A stretch of 64,000 bases of DNA from Mangrovimicrobium sp048323675 (GCF_048323675.1 NZ_JBLWFK010000001.1:558001-622000), one strand, 5' to 3'; shown: positions 8,736-17,563, counted from the first letter of the stretch. Translations and numbers: made by a program. Notes: generated from the sequence alone by a model not told the origin.

Positions 8736-9556
8736 GGGGTGCTGCGTACTCCGTGGTTCTCTTGCGCGGCAGGCGCGCGGTCGGCGCCACCACTGTTATC
8801 TGCGGCGGTACTGCCTGCGAGCTGCTCCCGGGCCGCCTCCAGCAGGCCCAGCACCGGTTCCTGGCGGGCCTCCAGCTCGGCCAGCAGGAGCATTTTCAGT
8901 TCCGCGCGAAACTGCTGTAGCCAGCTGTGAGGCTCCAGCCAGGCGGCGGGAGGTTGCTCCGGGTCGCGCTGCTGCCACAGTGTGCGGTAGCGGGTCTCCA
9001 GAATCCCGGGTAGCGCGGCAAAGCCCTGGCGTACATAGCTCGCGAGGCCGCTTTCGAACACGGCATCCAGTTCGGCCAGGTGAGCCAGCCGGGCATTCTG
9101 TGCAGCCAGTTGCCGCCGGCAGCGCAGGCGCAGGTTGGCGACCCCGGCAATCATTTGCCGCTGGTGTGCCTGGTAAAAGTTGCTGTAAGTGCTGAACGGC
9201 GGGCGCTTGCCGGGAGCGGCCCCGGCACCGGGCGCGGGCAGCGCGATGACCGAGGGCGCCGTTTCACCCCTGAAGCTGCGCGCCAGCTGCTCCAGCAGCG
9301 CACGTCGGGAATCCAGCAGGTCCTCCTGCAGTTCCTGCAGCAGGTTTTCCGCCGGGCTGAACGGGCCCGCTGGCTTATGCCGGGTGGCGCCGTCCAGGGC
9401 GATGGCGTCGGACAGGTCGAACAGGCGGCCCAGGCGCTCGGCGAAGTCGCCGTGCCGGGCGCCTGCCAGCCGCTTGTCCAGCTCGCCCAACAGCTGCGCG
9501 AGGCGGCTGCCGGCGGGGCCGGATGGGGACGGCGTGTGGGTCCTGGGCATGGGCAT
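8732..9556 (-). CDS. DUF3348-family protein, first gene of motor-like operon
   Basis: 274 residues from the ATG at 9556; further ATGs at 9550 and 9607 are possible and none has a strong ribosome site. Family features are SRLAQLLGEL, FAERLGRLFDLSDAIAL, the YSNFYQAHQRQM segment near the middle, and LAELDAVFESGLASYVRQGF. No signal peptide or membrane helix is visible. It precedes the MotA-like gene with a four-base overlap. Genes of this family typically head the same DUF3348-DUF802-OmpA-DUF2894 order (established association as I recall it). The function is unknown. Confidence 0.78.
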   Translation of the reverse strand: MPMPRTHTPSPSGPAGSRLAQLLGELDKRLAGARHGDFAERLGRLFDLSDAIALDGATRHKPAGPFSPAENLLQELQEDLLDSRRALLEQLARSFRGETAPSVIALPAPGAGAAPGKRPPFSTYSNFYQAHQRQMIAGVANLRLRCRRQLAAQNARLAHLAELDAVFESGLASYVRQGFAALPGILETRYRTLWQQRDPEQPPAAWLEPHSWLQQFRAELKMLLLAELEARQEPVLGLLEAAREQLAGSTAADNSGGADRAPAAQENHGVRSTP

Positions 9557-9949
9557 ATCCGTTGGTGGTGCCGTGGGCCCTGAGGCAGACCCCGGCAAAC
9601 CGGCCATTCTAATCGGGAAAGGGGCCGGATGATAATGGGTCTTGCGGCGCTCGGGTAGTAGCGGGGTTCCCGCAGCGCCTGCAGAACGGGTGACAGACCA
9701 GGGCAGGGCAGGGTAGTGGACTGTGTACAGGAGACATTGCGCAAGGGGGGCCAGGAGCGGCTTCCCGACAGGGCAGGGACGGCTATCCCGGTTCGGGGGT
9801 GTTGCTGCAGGTTCTGAAAAAATTCATAAATTTCATTGAGTTATGTGTTTGCGTGGCGGGCTGGCGGCTACTATCCTTTGACGCGAAGTTGTGTTCTACT
9901 TCAAGCAATATAAATTTTTATTTTCTGTCAGGGGAAGGGGAATCGGGGG
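9557..9949. other. Intergenic region between divergent genes
   Basis: About 390 bases with no convincing gene. The left half is GC-rich. The right half is AT-richer, with TATAAATTTTTATTTTC around 9909-9925 and a GGGGAAGGGG purine stretch about 10 bases before the ATG at 9950, which serves as its ribosome site. Promoters for both divergent genes must lie here, but I cannot define -35/-10 pairs with confidence. Confidence 0.5.
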
Positions 9950-10852
9950 ATGAGACGTAGTTTTATACTGGTCGTATTATGTGCGCTCGCCGGCACTGTG
10001 CTGGCGCAATCCACCGGCACATTGACCTACGGGCCGGCCGTGGCCGCCGCGCCGGTTCCGGGAGCCCCCGCGGCGACCGCGGTACCGATCCCCCTGTTGC
10101 TTCTGCTGCCCCTCGGGATAGCCCTGGCCTGGCTGGGTTTCCGGGCGCTGCGCAAGCACTCCGCTCGCCTGCTGGGGGCCGTGCTGATTCTCTCCGGGCT
10201 CGGCATGGGTATCGCCGGCAGCCTGCAGATTCCGGGCGCCATCGCGCTTGCAGTGGACATGATCGAACTGAATGACCCGAATGGCGGCACAGTCGATATA
10301 CCCCAGGGCAATGCCGTCTACACCAATACCTCCACCGTATCGCTGAAAATTGGCTCAGTGGTGGCGCCCCCCACCTGTGCCACGGCTTCCCCGACGGACG
10401 AGTGTGTCCCGGGCCTGGTGCTCGCCGACACCGAAAGTTGCTCCACGGTATACAGTTGTGGGCCGGTCTGCGGCAACGCGCTGGTGGAAACCGGCGAGGC
10501 CTGTGACGACGGCAACCTCAACAACAACGACGCCTGCCTCAACAGCTGCCAGGCCGCGGCCTGTGGTGATGGCATCGTCTGGGCCGCGGTCGAGCAGTGC
10601 GATGACGGGAATCTCCAGGATGGCGACGGTTGCGCCAATGACTGCACCATCGAGCCCGCGCCGGTCTGTGGCAACGGCATCGAGGAAGTGGGCGAGTGCG
10701 GCACCTTTGGAACCTGCCAGGCGGATTGCAGCAGCTGTACACCGAGTTGCAACGGCCTGTCCTGCGGTGATGACGGTTGCGGCGGCAGCTGTGGCACCTG
10801 TGGTGGGGGGACGGAGTGTTCAGGTGGTCTGTGCCTGGCCCCGCCTCCGTAA
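9950..10852 (+). CDS. Secreted Cys-rich protein with mid-protein exosortase-H-like segment
   Basis: 300 residues. A signal peptide (1-20, ending VLAQ) is followed by a short spacer and a VPIPLLLLLPLG hydrophobic segment with basic end RALRKH, in the middle of the chain rather than the end. A second hydrophobic helix lies at about 63-90. This resembles the 'midcut by XrtH' arrangement (family knowledge, from memory). Residues about 155-250 hold Myxococcus-type Cys-rich repeats: CGNALVETGEACDDGN, CGDGIVWAAVEQCDDGN and CGNGIEEVGEC. The tail is another Cys/Gly cluster ending LAPPP. A surface-exposed role is inferred; no enzyme signature is seen. Confidence 0.78.
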   Translation: MRRSFILVVLCALAGTVLAQSTGTLTYGPAVAAAPVPGAPAATAVPIPLLLLLPLGIALAWLGFRALRKHSARLLGAVLILSGLGMGIAGSLQIPGAIALAVDMIELNDPNGGTVDIPQGNAVYTNTSTVSLKIGSVVAPPTCATASPTDECVPGLVLADTESCSTVYSCGPVCGNALVETGEACDDGNLNNNDACLNSCQAAACGDGIVWAAVEQCDDGNLQDGDGCANDCTIEPAPVCGNGIEEVGECGTFGTCQADCSSCTPSCNGLSCGDDGCGGSCGTCGGGTECSGGLCLAPPP

Positions 10853-10872
10853 CGTAGCACCGCCATGCGTGC

Positions 10873-10913
10873 GGGCGACAAGCTGAATCTGCCTGTCGCC
10901 CCTCGCGGGGGCG
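10873..10913. terminator. Hairpins between convergent genes
   Basis: GGGCGACA (10873-10880) pairs with TGTCGCCC (10894-10901), and an overlapping CGCCCC/GGGGCG stem lies at 10897-10913. They lie between the stops of the genes ending at 10852 (+) and 10923 (-). No T-run follows, so termination is only inferred. Confidence 0.4.
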
Positions 10914-10922
10914 GGCCGCCCC

Positions 10923-11348
10923 CTAGTCCCGGTACCAGCCCGAAATACTGCGCATGCCGGCTTCGCCAGTACCCGTCTGGCAGCTGATTTTCCCGGAGAC
11001 CAGGATCTGCTCCCCGTCGCGCCCAACCACCAGCTCGCCAGTGCCCGGCGAACCGTGGCCCCGGTCGCAGCGGGTACCGGAATCGAGGTAGTAGACCTGG
11101 GCGCCGTAAACTTGCAGGTCTGCATCGCCGACCAGCGAAAAGTTCACGATGGCATTGGCGCCCATCAGGTTGCTTTTGCGGATATTGCCCATGTTCAGCG
11201 GCATGACATTCCTGCCTGACAGCAGCGGCAGTCCCTCGACCTCGATCTGCCAGGTGGGCGGGCCCTCGGCGCCGACGCTGCCTGTTGCGAGAATGCCTCC
11301 GAGGAGTGCCAGGTAGGTGATTGATTTCGGTAAAGCCATTGCTAGCAT
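10923..11348 (-). CDS. Small secreted protein, unknown function
   Basis: 141 residues from the ATG at 11348, which has GAAGGGG a few bases upstream. Longer starts add an Arg-rich non-signal stretch and are unlikely. The signal peptide MLAMALPKSITYLALLGGIL ends near SVGA. The mature part has two Cys (GTRCDRG, KISCQTG) and predicted beta strands. It is not recognised. It is divergent from the lipoprotein gene at 11592. Confidence 0.6.
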   Translation of the reverse strand: MLAMALPKSITYLALLGGILATGSVGAEGPPTWQIEVEGLPLLSGRNVMPLNMGNIRKSNLMGANAIVNFSLVGDADLQVYGAQVYYLDSGTRCDRGHGSPGTGELVVGRDGEQILVSGKISCQTGTGEAGMRSISGWYRD

Positions 11349-11591
11349 TGCCCCTTCAGGATATCGTCTTTTGCGGTCTCGCCATTGCCGAGACCATCGA
11401 GTAACACGCCCACGTTCTCGCCGGACAACGCTGGGTCCGCGCAACCCCCATCGGTCTGTTCAAACTAGACGCCCCGCCCGGGTAGTACAAGTCGCAGGAC
11501 CCGGGACCTGGTCCCGCGCAGCGCCCCGGTTGATCTGAACCGGGCTTCCCGGCGTACCAAGGTTCTATCCCCGCTGCCGGTGTTTCCTGCC

Positions 11592-12128
11592 ATGCGTTAC
11601 TTCACGGTTGTTTTCCTCCTGCTCCTGCCGATACTTGCGGCGTGCTCCTCCGTGGAAGTGGAGGATTACGCCAGTAACCAGCCGCTAATGGATCCGCGGA
11701 CGTTCTTCTCCGGGCCACTGGTCGCACACGGCGTGATCAAGGACCGCAGTGGCAAGGTGTTTCGCCGCTTCACCGCTGACATCCTGGGCCATTGGCAGGG
11801 CGAGACGGGGACCCTGGAAGAGGATTTTCGCTTTGCTGACGGGGAAACCGAGCGCCGGGTGTGGACACTGCGCAAACACGCCGACGGCCACTATACGGCC
11901 ACCGCCGGGGATGTGATCGGGGAGGGCCGTGCCAGTGTGGCGGGCAACGCCATGTTCCTCGACTACGTGCTCCGCGTACCCTGGCGGGATGGCTCGATAG
12001 ACCTCCACGTGGATGACCGGATGTACCTGGTGAACGAAGACGTGCTCATCAACGAGTCGGTCATGAGCAAGTTCGGTTTCCGGGTCGGGTCGATCCTGCT
12101 GACGATAGTCCGGGTTGGGAACAGCTGA
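11592..12128 (+). CDS. DUF3833-family lipoprotein
   Basis: 178 residues from the ATG at 11592 (a GTG at 11580 would add four residues before the signal peptide). A lipoprotein signal with lipobox LAAC is at about residues 15-18. Family motifs are FFSGPLVAHGVIKDRSGKV, LEEDF..ADGE, and WTLRK.ADGHYTATAGDVIGE, a lipocalin-like beta pattern of DUF3833. Proteins of this family are inner- or outer-membrane lipoproteins of unknown role. The length is normal. Confidence 0.85.
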   Translation: MRYFTVVFLLLLPILAACSSVEVEDYASNQPLMDPRTFFSGPLVAHGVIKDRSGKVFRRFTADILGHWQGETGTLEEDFRFADGETERRVWTLRKHADGHYTATAGDVIGEGRASVAGNAMFLDYVLRVPWRDGSIDLHVDDRMYLVNEDVLINESVMSKFGFRVGSILLTIVRVGNS

Positions 12129-12278
12129 GCTGTTTCCGGCTCCGGGCGCCTGACTGCCTTACGCTCGCGACCAGTTTGTGGCAGGATTGCCTCCGCGCGT
12201 CGGAAACTTCCCGCGGCGACAGAACAGGGTGACGGCAAGCCGTGGCCCACAATAATAATTTGAAATGTAAAGAAGACT

Positions 12279-13583
12279 ATGAAACCCATCGCATGGCTGG
12301 CCCTGCCGGCGTTAACCCTGCTGGCGTCTTCGGGCGCCAGCGCCAGTGAACTCAATGCGGCTGATACCGCCTGGATGCTCACGGCGACCGCTCTCGTACT
12401 GTTCATGACCATCCCCGGCCTGTCGCTGTTCTATGCCGGCCTGGTGCGGGTCAAGAACGTACTCTCGGTCCTGATGCAATGTTTTGCGCTGACCTGCCTG
12501 ATGTCCCTGCTCTGGTTTGCTGTCGGTTACACCATCGCCTTTGGTTCCGACGGGGTGGAGCAGGGCGCCCTGCTGGGCGATTTCGGCAACCTGTTCCTGG
12601 CCGGGATCACCATGGACAGCCTCAACGGGGGCATCCCGGCGACGCTATTCGCCATCTTCCAGATGACCTTCGCCATTATCACGCCGGCCCTGATTGTCGG
12701 CGGCTTTGCCGAGCGCATGCGCTTCTCCGCGATGCTGCTGTTTTCCGCGATCTGGATGCTCCTCGTGTACGCGCCGGTCTGCCACTGGGTCTGGGGCGGC
12801 GGCTGGCTGGGTGACATGGGCCTGCAGGACTTCGCCGGCGGTACCGTGGTGCACGTGACCGCAGCGGTAGCGGCGCTGGTGGCCGCGCTGGTGATGGGCC
12901 CGCGGCGCGGTTTCGGCACCGTGGCCATGCCGCCGCACAACCTCACCCTCACGGTCGCGGGTGCGGGCATGCTCTGGGTGGGCTGGTTCGGCTTCAATGC
13001 CGGCTCCGCGGTGGCCGCCGACAACAGCGCGGCGATGGCCATGCTGGTGACACACCTGTCCGCCGCCTCCGGTTCCCTGGCCTGGATGGCGATGGAATGG
13101 ATTCGCCACGGCAAGCCCTCCGTGCTCGGTATCGTTACCGGCATGGTGGCGGGCCTGGGCACGATCACCCCTGCCTCTGGTTCGGTCGGCCCCGCCGCCG
13201 CGGTAGTGATCGGGTTGTCAGCCGGTGTCATCTGCTACCTGGCGACCAACTGGATCAAGCTGAAACTGAAAATCGACGACAGCCTCGACGTGTTCCCGGT
13301 GCACGGGGTGGGCGGTATCCTGGGTACCCTGCTGGCGGGGGTTTTCTGTTCCACCCAACTGGGCATCTTCAGCGGCAACGGCTTTTCCGCGGGCATCGAC
13401 AGCATCGGCGGGCAACTGGCGGTACAGGCCACCGGCGTGGCGTCGACCTTTATCTACACCGCGGTGGTGAGCTACATCATCCTGAAGTTTGTCGACGTGG
13501 TGGTGGGCCTGCGGGTAGACGCTGACCAGGAAACCCAGGGCCTCGACCTGGTGCTGCACGACGAACGCGGTTACGACCTCTGA
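12279..13583 (+). CDS. amt: Ammonium transporter Amt
   Basis: 434 residues. A cleavable signal (about 1-23, ending ASAS) precedes eleven TM helices. Hallmarks include AWMLTATALVLFMTIPGL, LFYAGLVRVKN, the ADRAMR-like FAERMRFSA region, DFAGGTVVHVTA, and HGVGGILGTLLAGVF with the pore His; a second pore-type His lies in VVHVTA. It mediates NH4+/NH3 uptake across the inner membrane. A glnK regulator normally sits next to amt; none is adjacent here, and I see no sigma-54 site upstream, so nitrogen control is not shown. Confidence 0.94.
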   Translation: MKPIAWLALPALTLLASSGASASELNAADTAWMLTATALVLFMTIPGLSLFYAGLVRVKNVLSVLMQCFALTCLMSLLWFAVGYTIAFGSDGVEQGALLGDFGNLFLAGITMDSLNGGIPATLFAIFQMTFAIITPALIVGGFAERMRFSAMLLFSAIWMLLVYAPVCHWVWGGGWLGDMGLQDFAGGTVVHVTAAVAALVAALVMGPRRGFGTVAMPPHNLTLTVAGAGMLWVGWFGFNAGSAVAADNSAAMAMLVTHLSAASGSLAWMAMEWIRHGKPSVLGIVTGMVAGLGTITPASGSVGPAAAVVIGLSAGVICYLATNWIKLKLKIDDSLDVFPVHGVGGILGTLLAGVFCSTQLGIFSGNGFSAGIDSIGGQLAVQATGVASTFIYTAVVSYIILKFVDVVVGLRVDADQETQGLDLVLHDERGYDL

Positions 13584-13596
13584 TCGGGATTTTGGG

Positions 13597-13626
13597 TATC
13601 GTGCCCCTCTGCTGAGGGGCACGATA
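13597..13626. terminator. Bidirectional hairpin between amt and esterase gene
   Basis: A perfect 12-bp stem, TATCGTGCCCCT paired with AGGGGCACGATA, with a six-base loop. It lies 13 bases after the amt stop and 20 bases before the stop of the minus-strand gene. T-runs are weak on both sides, but the position between convergent genes supports a shared terminator. Confidence 0.7.
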
Positions 13627-13646
13627 GTCAGGCAGTTGCTTCCGGC

Positions 13647-15905
13647 TTACTCGCCCAGCGCCTGTTCCCAGTTGCCCAGGTCCAGGAACAGGGTTTCACC
13701 GGTGGCGTCGTCGACGCCGTCGTTGTCGGTGGAGATGAAGAACCGGCCGTCGCTGGTGACCGCCATGCCTTCGAGTTTCTCCGCAGTCCAGATGCTGGCC
13801 GCTTCGAGGTCGGGAAGCACATCGCGCAGCAGGGTTTTCCCGATGGTGGCCGGTAAGGGCGCGCCATCTACGTAGGGCGCGAAGGGCGCCGTTGCCAGGT
13901 CGATGCCGTAGATGGCTTTCAGTTCGGCATTGGGAGGGGTACTGCTGCCCCAGCCCTTGTCCCGCTCGACCACCGCGAAGCTGCCGTCGGGCAGCAGGGT
14001 CAGCTCGGAAAGGCCGATCCAGCCGCCGTTGCCCTCGGCTTCCAGCGGGTAGTGGACGAAGGTCCATTCACCGGTAGCGACCTCGTAGCGGCCGATCTTG
14101 GTGTTCACCGTGTCGGTATCACCCTCGTCCGGCCAGGCGCGCTGGATGGCGATATAGATCACTTCGGCACCCGCTGCGCCGGTTACCGCTATACCCTCGA
14201 TGCCGTTGCTGCGGCGCTCATCCTCCAGGAGAGCTGGCAGCGGAATTTCCTGCTGGACCACACCGTCGGTGCCCACCTTCAGGACCATGTTGGGGCGGCT
14301 TCCGGCATTGCCTTCACTGCCCAGCCAGAATGCGCCGTCGGGGCCCTGGGCGATACCTTCGAGGTCGAGGCTGACGGAAGCATCAGTGACCTGCAGGCGG
14401 TCGACAATCTTCGCCGGCTTGCCGCTGACGTCGATGGTGTAGATGAAACCTTCCGCCAGGAATGAGTCGCTGACCGCGTAAACCGTGTCGGGGTCTGACG
14501 AGTCGCCGACCATACCGGACAGCGCCACCCAGGGAATCGGCGCGTCGCCGACGGTGACGGACTCGATCATCGGGTAGGCCGGTTCACCGGAACCGGCGCG
14601 GAACAGGTTGATCATGGTGGGGATGCCCGCGTCGGCCACGTCAGTTTCCGTGGAGGCCAGGAACAGCTTTTTCGGGCCGATGGCTTTCAGGCCTTCCGGC
14701 CCGATGCCTGTGGGCAGGATCTGCAGGGGTTCCGGGTAGCCGCTGCTGACGTCGTAGACCCCGACGGCATTGCAGCGCTCGGAACCGACGAACAGCAGGC
14801 TGCGGCTGCCGAACTTGCCGGACTCGATACCTTCCGGCTCACAGCCCTTGTTCTCCGAGCGGCCTTCGTTGTAGTGGCCGGCGGAGGCCAGCCAGTGCTC
14901 GAAGGATTCGCCCGATTCGAACTGGACCTCACCGTTCTGGTGGAACAGGGTGAAGCTGCGGCTGCCGCCCTCCATCTCGTTTTCGTCTTCGTAATCGCCC
15001 TCGTTGGCGGTGGCGAAGACATCGTTGCTGATCCAGGTCACGGAGTCGGGTTCGCGACGTTTTACCAGGGTGCTGTCGAAATTGATCAGGTCTTCTTCTG
15101 CGGAATCGACATTATTGATGGTGGTCGAGCCGGCGCTGAAGTGGCTGATGGTCTGGCCGGACACCATGTCGATCACCGCCAGGTAATTGTTTTCCTGGAA
15201 GGTGACAACGGCCTCGTTCTGCTTGTTGATGTCGACGAATTCCGGCTCCAGGTCATCGCCGTTGGGGGCGCTGGCCGCGACCGGCGACAGGTCCGCTTCG
15301 CGGATTTTCCATTTGCCCGGGTTGCCCTGCATATCGACGATCAGCAGGGTGCCGGTCGGAAGTTGGGGAAGAAGACCGTCGTTGAGGTCTTCGTCGCGCT
15401 CGTTTTCCAGGACGATTGCCGCGCGCAGGCCGTTGGGGGCCAGGGCCAGCGAGTCGGGCTGGCCGCCCAGTTCATACTCGGCGACGATCTTGCGGCTGAA
15501 GCGGTTGACCACCACCAGCTTGCCGCTCGGCGCGACGTAGCTGGGAGAGGTATTGACGCCGACCAGCGCGTACTTGCCCGCGACAATCACGCTGGTCGGT
15601 TCACCGCCAACGGCGACCACGCCATCGGCTTTCGGCTGGGCCGGGTTGGAAATATCGACAAAGCCGATTTCCTCGTTGGGGGAATCGGTATACACCAGCT
15701 GCTTGCCATCGGCGGATGCGTCGGTGATTTCGGCAACGCCGGAACCGTTGCCGGCCATCACATCCAGTGTGCTGAGTTTTTTGAATACGGCTGCGCCGAG
15801 CCCGCCCGGGGCTGCCTGTGCACCGAGGCTGAGTACAGCCGCGGAGACCGCGGTGGCCAGGGACAGGGTTTTCAGGGAAAACAGCTTCGAATTTGACAGT
15901 TTCAT
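13647..15905 (-). CDS. Secreted esterase-like phytase-family protein
   Basis: 752 residues from the ATG at 15905, five bases after GGAGGA; an upstream ATG at 15932 lacks such a site. The signal peptide ends SLGAQA. The N-terminal half (about 35-400) looks like a beta-propeller with repeated VDISNPAQP, PTSVIVAGKYALVGV and GQPDSLALAPNGLRAAIVLEN blades. The C-terminal half (about 430-750) has the esterase-like phytase signature: LDLEGIAQGPDGAFWLGSEGN, RRSNGIEGIAVTG, and EGMAVTSDGRFFISTDNDG. Phosphate-ester hydrolysis is inferred from family and fits the Pho-box-like array upstream. Confidence 0.86.
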   Translation of the reverse strand: MKLSNSKLFSLKTLSLATAVSAAVLSLGAQAAPGGLGAAVFKKLSTLDVMAGNGSGVAEITDASADGKQLVYTDSPNEEIGFVDISNPAQPKADGVVAVGGEPTSVIVAGKYALVGVNTSPSYVAPSGKLVVVNRFSRKIVAEYELGGQPDSLALAPNGLRAAIVLENERDEDLNDGLLPQLPTGTLLIVDMQGNPGKWKIREADLSPVAASAPNGDDLEPEFVDINKQNEAVVTFQENNYLAVIDMVSGQTISHFSAGSTTINNVDSAEEDLINFDSTLVKRREPDSVTWISNDVFATANEGDYEDENEMEGGSRSFTLFHQNGEVQFESGESFEHWLASAGHYNEGRSENKGCEPEGIESGKFGSRSLLFVGSERCNAVGVYDVSSGYPEPLQILPTGIGPEGLKAIGPKKLFLASTETDVADAGIPTMINLFRAGSGEPAYPMIESVTVGDAPIPWVALSGMVGDSSDPDTVYAVSDSFLAEGFIYTIDVSGKPAKIVDRLQVTDASVSLDLEGIAQGPDGAFWLGSEGNAGSRPNMVLKVGTDGVVQQEIPLPALLEDERRSNGIEGIAVTGAAGAEVIYIAIQRAWPDEGDTDTVNTKIGRYEVATGEWTFVHYPLEAEGNGGWIGLSELTLLPDGSFAVVERDKGWGSSTPPNAELKAIYGIDLATAPFAPYVDGAPLPATIGKTLLRDVLPDLEAASIWTAEKLEGMAVTSDGRFFISTDNDGVDDATGETLFLDLGNWEQALGE

Positions 15906-15980
15906 TGTTCCTCCAGAGGGGGAGTGCTTCATGGGTTTGTGTGGCCGAAAGCCATTTTTGTTGTGCGCAAATGCCCTAAC

Positions 15981-16023
15981 ACGCTAGGGAGGAGGTGTGA
16001 CGATTTTGTGAAGGCAGTGTGAA
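15981..16023 (-). promoter_or_regulatory. Pho-box-like triple 11-bp repeat with -10-like element
   Basis: On the minus strand TTCAC, TTCAC and GTCAC occur at exact 11-base intervals (forward positions 16019-16023, 16008-16012, 15997-16001), with an AAAATC spacer between the last two. This is the architecture of PhoB boxes (consensus CTGTCATAAATCTGTCAT). Ten bases further on lies TAGCGT (15981-15986), which fits a weak -10 at the spacing used by Pho promoters. It precedes the phytase-like gene. The assignment is inferred from spacing and target function. Confidence 0.5.
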
Positions 16024-16095
16024 TATATTTGCCGGAGGGGGGTGGCGCCGGGTTTATGGATAGCTGGATCGGCCAGCGTGCTGTGCCCCTGCGCA

Positions 16096-16124
16096 AACAA
16101 AAACACCCGCCGGAGCGGGTGTTT
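16096..16124 (-). terminator. Rho-independent terminator of the protease gene
   Basis: A perfect 10-bp stem, AAACACCCGC/GCGGGTGTTT with a four-base loop, lies 28 bases after the minus-strand stop at 16152. The minus strand continues with a T-rich TTTTTGTTTG tract in the form expected of an intrinsic terminator. Confidence 0.82.
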
Positions 16125-16151
16125 GTGGCAAGTGCTTGAGTGGGTTATGGG

Positions 16152-17297
16152 CTATTTACTGTACAGGCAGTCGACAATGCCTGTCGTGTTGCCCACCGGT
16201 GCCTTTTTGGCGGTTTCAAACAGGCATTGCGCGTCGTTGTTATCCAGTCGCGGCCCGCCCATGTATTTTTTGCCGTAGGCGGGACCGTAACTATTGACCG
16301 ATATCACCGGGCCTGTGCCGAGATCGACAGCCTGCGACTGGCTCCAGGGCCCGCCCGAGGCGCCGCCGGACATGCCGCAATTGGGCAATAGCAGTCCGTC
16401 GTAACTGCTGCCGGTGACCGGTTCCCCGCAGTACATGAAGTTGGGGTCGTCACTGTAGGAATAGCCCAGGGCGCGGGTGTAGGTGTTCAGGGTCGCGCCG
16501 GCGAAGGAGACCTCCATCGGGGTGATGATTTTATCCATCGCGACGTCGCGACCGTCGTTGGAAAAGTACAGGGGATCTGTATTGGTCCCCATGGCGTAGA
16601 AGCCGTAATCCCAAGGAATGTTTGCCGGGAATACCGCAGCATCCCAGTCCTTGCTGACCACGCCGAAATCCGCCACCCAGCAGCCTTCGGGGTCGTTGGC
16701 GCAGTTGAAATCCGTCCCGGCGCCGCTGGTGCCGGCCTGGTTCGGGATGAAGATGGCGGACCTGGCGAAGGCTTTGGCGACGTCGTCGTAAACGCAGTGG
16801 GCAGCGGTGAGGATAATACTGCGGTCGCTGCTGGTTTCGCCATCGTTGACCAGGGTGCCGGAGCAGACGTAGTAGTCTGTGCCCATGACGAACAGGATGC
16901 GCCCCGCGGCGGTCTGCACCGTGCCGCCATTGGTCCACTGGGCGTTGACGACATTGTCAAAACCGGAGCCGCCGCTGCCGCCACCGGGTTTGCCACCGCC
17001 CTTGCCGCCACCACCGCCCCCTCCCCCGCCTTTGGCCAGGGGTTCCGGCAGGGCGGGTTTGGAGTGGCCGTAGGGGGTCAGTTTGCCGCCCTTGCCGCGC
17101 AGGTAGGCCAGGCCGCGCCCGTCCAGGACCAGGTCCCGTGGCTGGGCGGCGGCGATGCGGCTTGCGGTCCAGAAGGCTTTCACGGCTGCCACTTCCCTGG
17201 CGCGATCAGCAGCTTGTGGCGCCTGGGCAAATGCGCTGACCGGTAGGGTAACGGCAATGACGCCGGCGATGAGGGTTCTCAGGTAGGGGGTGCTCAT
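16152..17297 (-). CDS. Secreted trypsin-like (V8-like) serine protease
   Basis: 381 residues from the ATG at 17297, eight bases after GGAG. The signal peptide ends SAFAQA. A pro-region (about 25-95) leads to a low-complexity Gly/Lys linker with a run of nine Gly. The protease domain (about 125-380) shows ILTAAHCVYD with the catalytic His and a Ser region NCGMSGGASGGPW, a variant of GDSGGP. The Asp probably lies in the DWDAAVFP stretch. Cys residues suggest disulphides (YVCSG, NDPEGCW). It acts outside the cytoplasm; its substrate is unknown. A terminator follows the gene. Confidence 0.84.
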   Translation of the reverse strand: MSTPYLRTLIAGVIAVTLPVSAFAQAPQAADRAREVAAVKAFWTASRIAAAQPRDLVLDGRGLAYLRGKGGKLTPYGHSKPALPEPLAKGGGGGGGGGKGGGKPGGGSGGSGFDNVVNAQWTNGGTVQTAAGRILFVMGTDYYVCSGTLVNDGETSSDRSIILTAAHCVYDDVAKAFARSAIFIPNQAGTSGAGTDFNCANDPEGCWVADFGVVSKDWDAAVFPANIPWDYGFYAMGTNTDPLYFSNDGRDVAMDKIITPMEVSFAGATLNTYTRALGYSYSDDPNFMYCGEPVTGSSYDGLLLPNCGMSGGASGGPWSQSQAVDLGTGPVISVNSYGPAYGKKYMGGPRLDNNDAQCLFETAKKAPVGNTTGIVDCLYSK

Positions 17298-17563
17298 ATG
17301 TTTGTCTCCGTCCCGGTTATTATTCTCCATGGATTGCGTACAGGTAGACGCAAGTCCGCCGAAGGGTGCTTCCTGCACTGGCCGGCTACTGTCTTTATTA
17401 GCAGATATCCAATATCGCGACAAGCCGGCGAATAATTGCCCGCCGGCGGCGGGAGCCCGTCCCGCTATTCGCCAGGTTGGCGGTGGCGGCTCGCCACCTG
17501 CAATTCCGGTCTGGCGAAGCGTCGATTTTCGGGTAAAATCCGCCCTTTTGCGGACCACGAATC

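Noticed and set aside
7518..8930. Long plus-strand frame opposite the MotA-like gene
   Set aside because: It is a low-complexity antisense frame with no motif; the minus-strand product has clear TM and coiled-coil features.
17298..17563. Extended start of the secreted protease gene at 17558
   Set aside because: The extension lacks a signal peptide and crosses the divergent promoter region of the YebC-like gene; the ATG at 17297 has a GGAG site and a good signal peptide.
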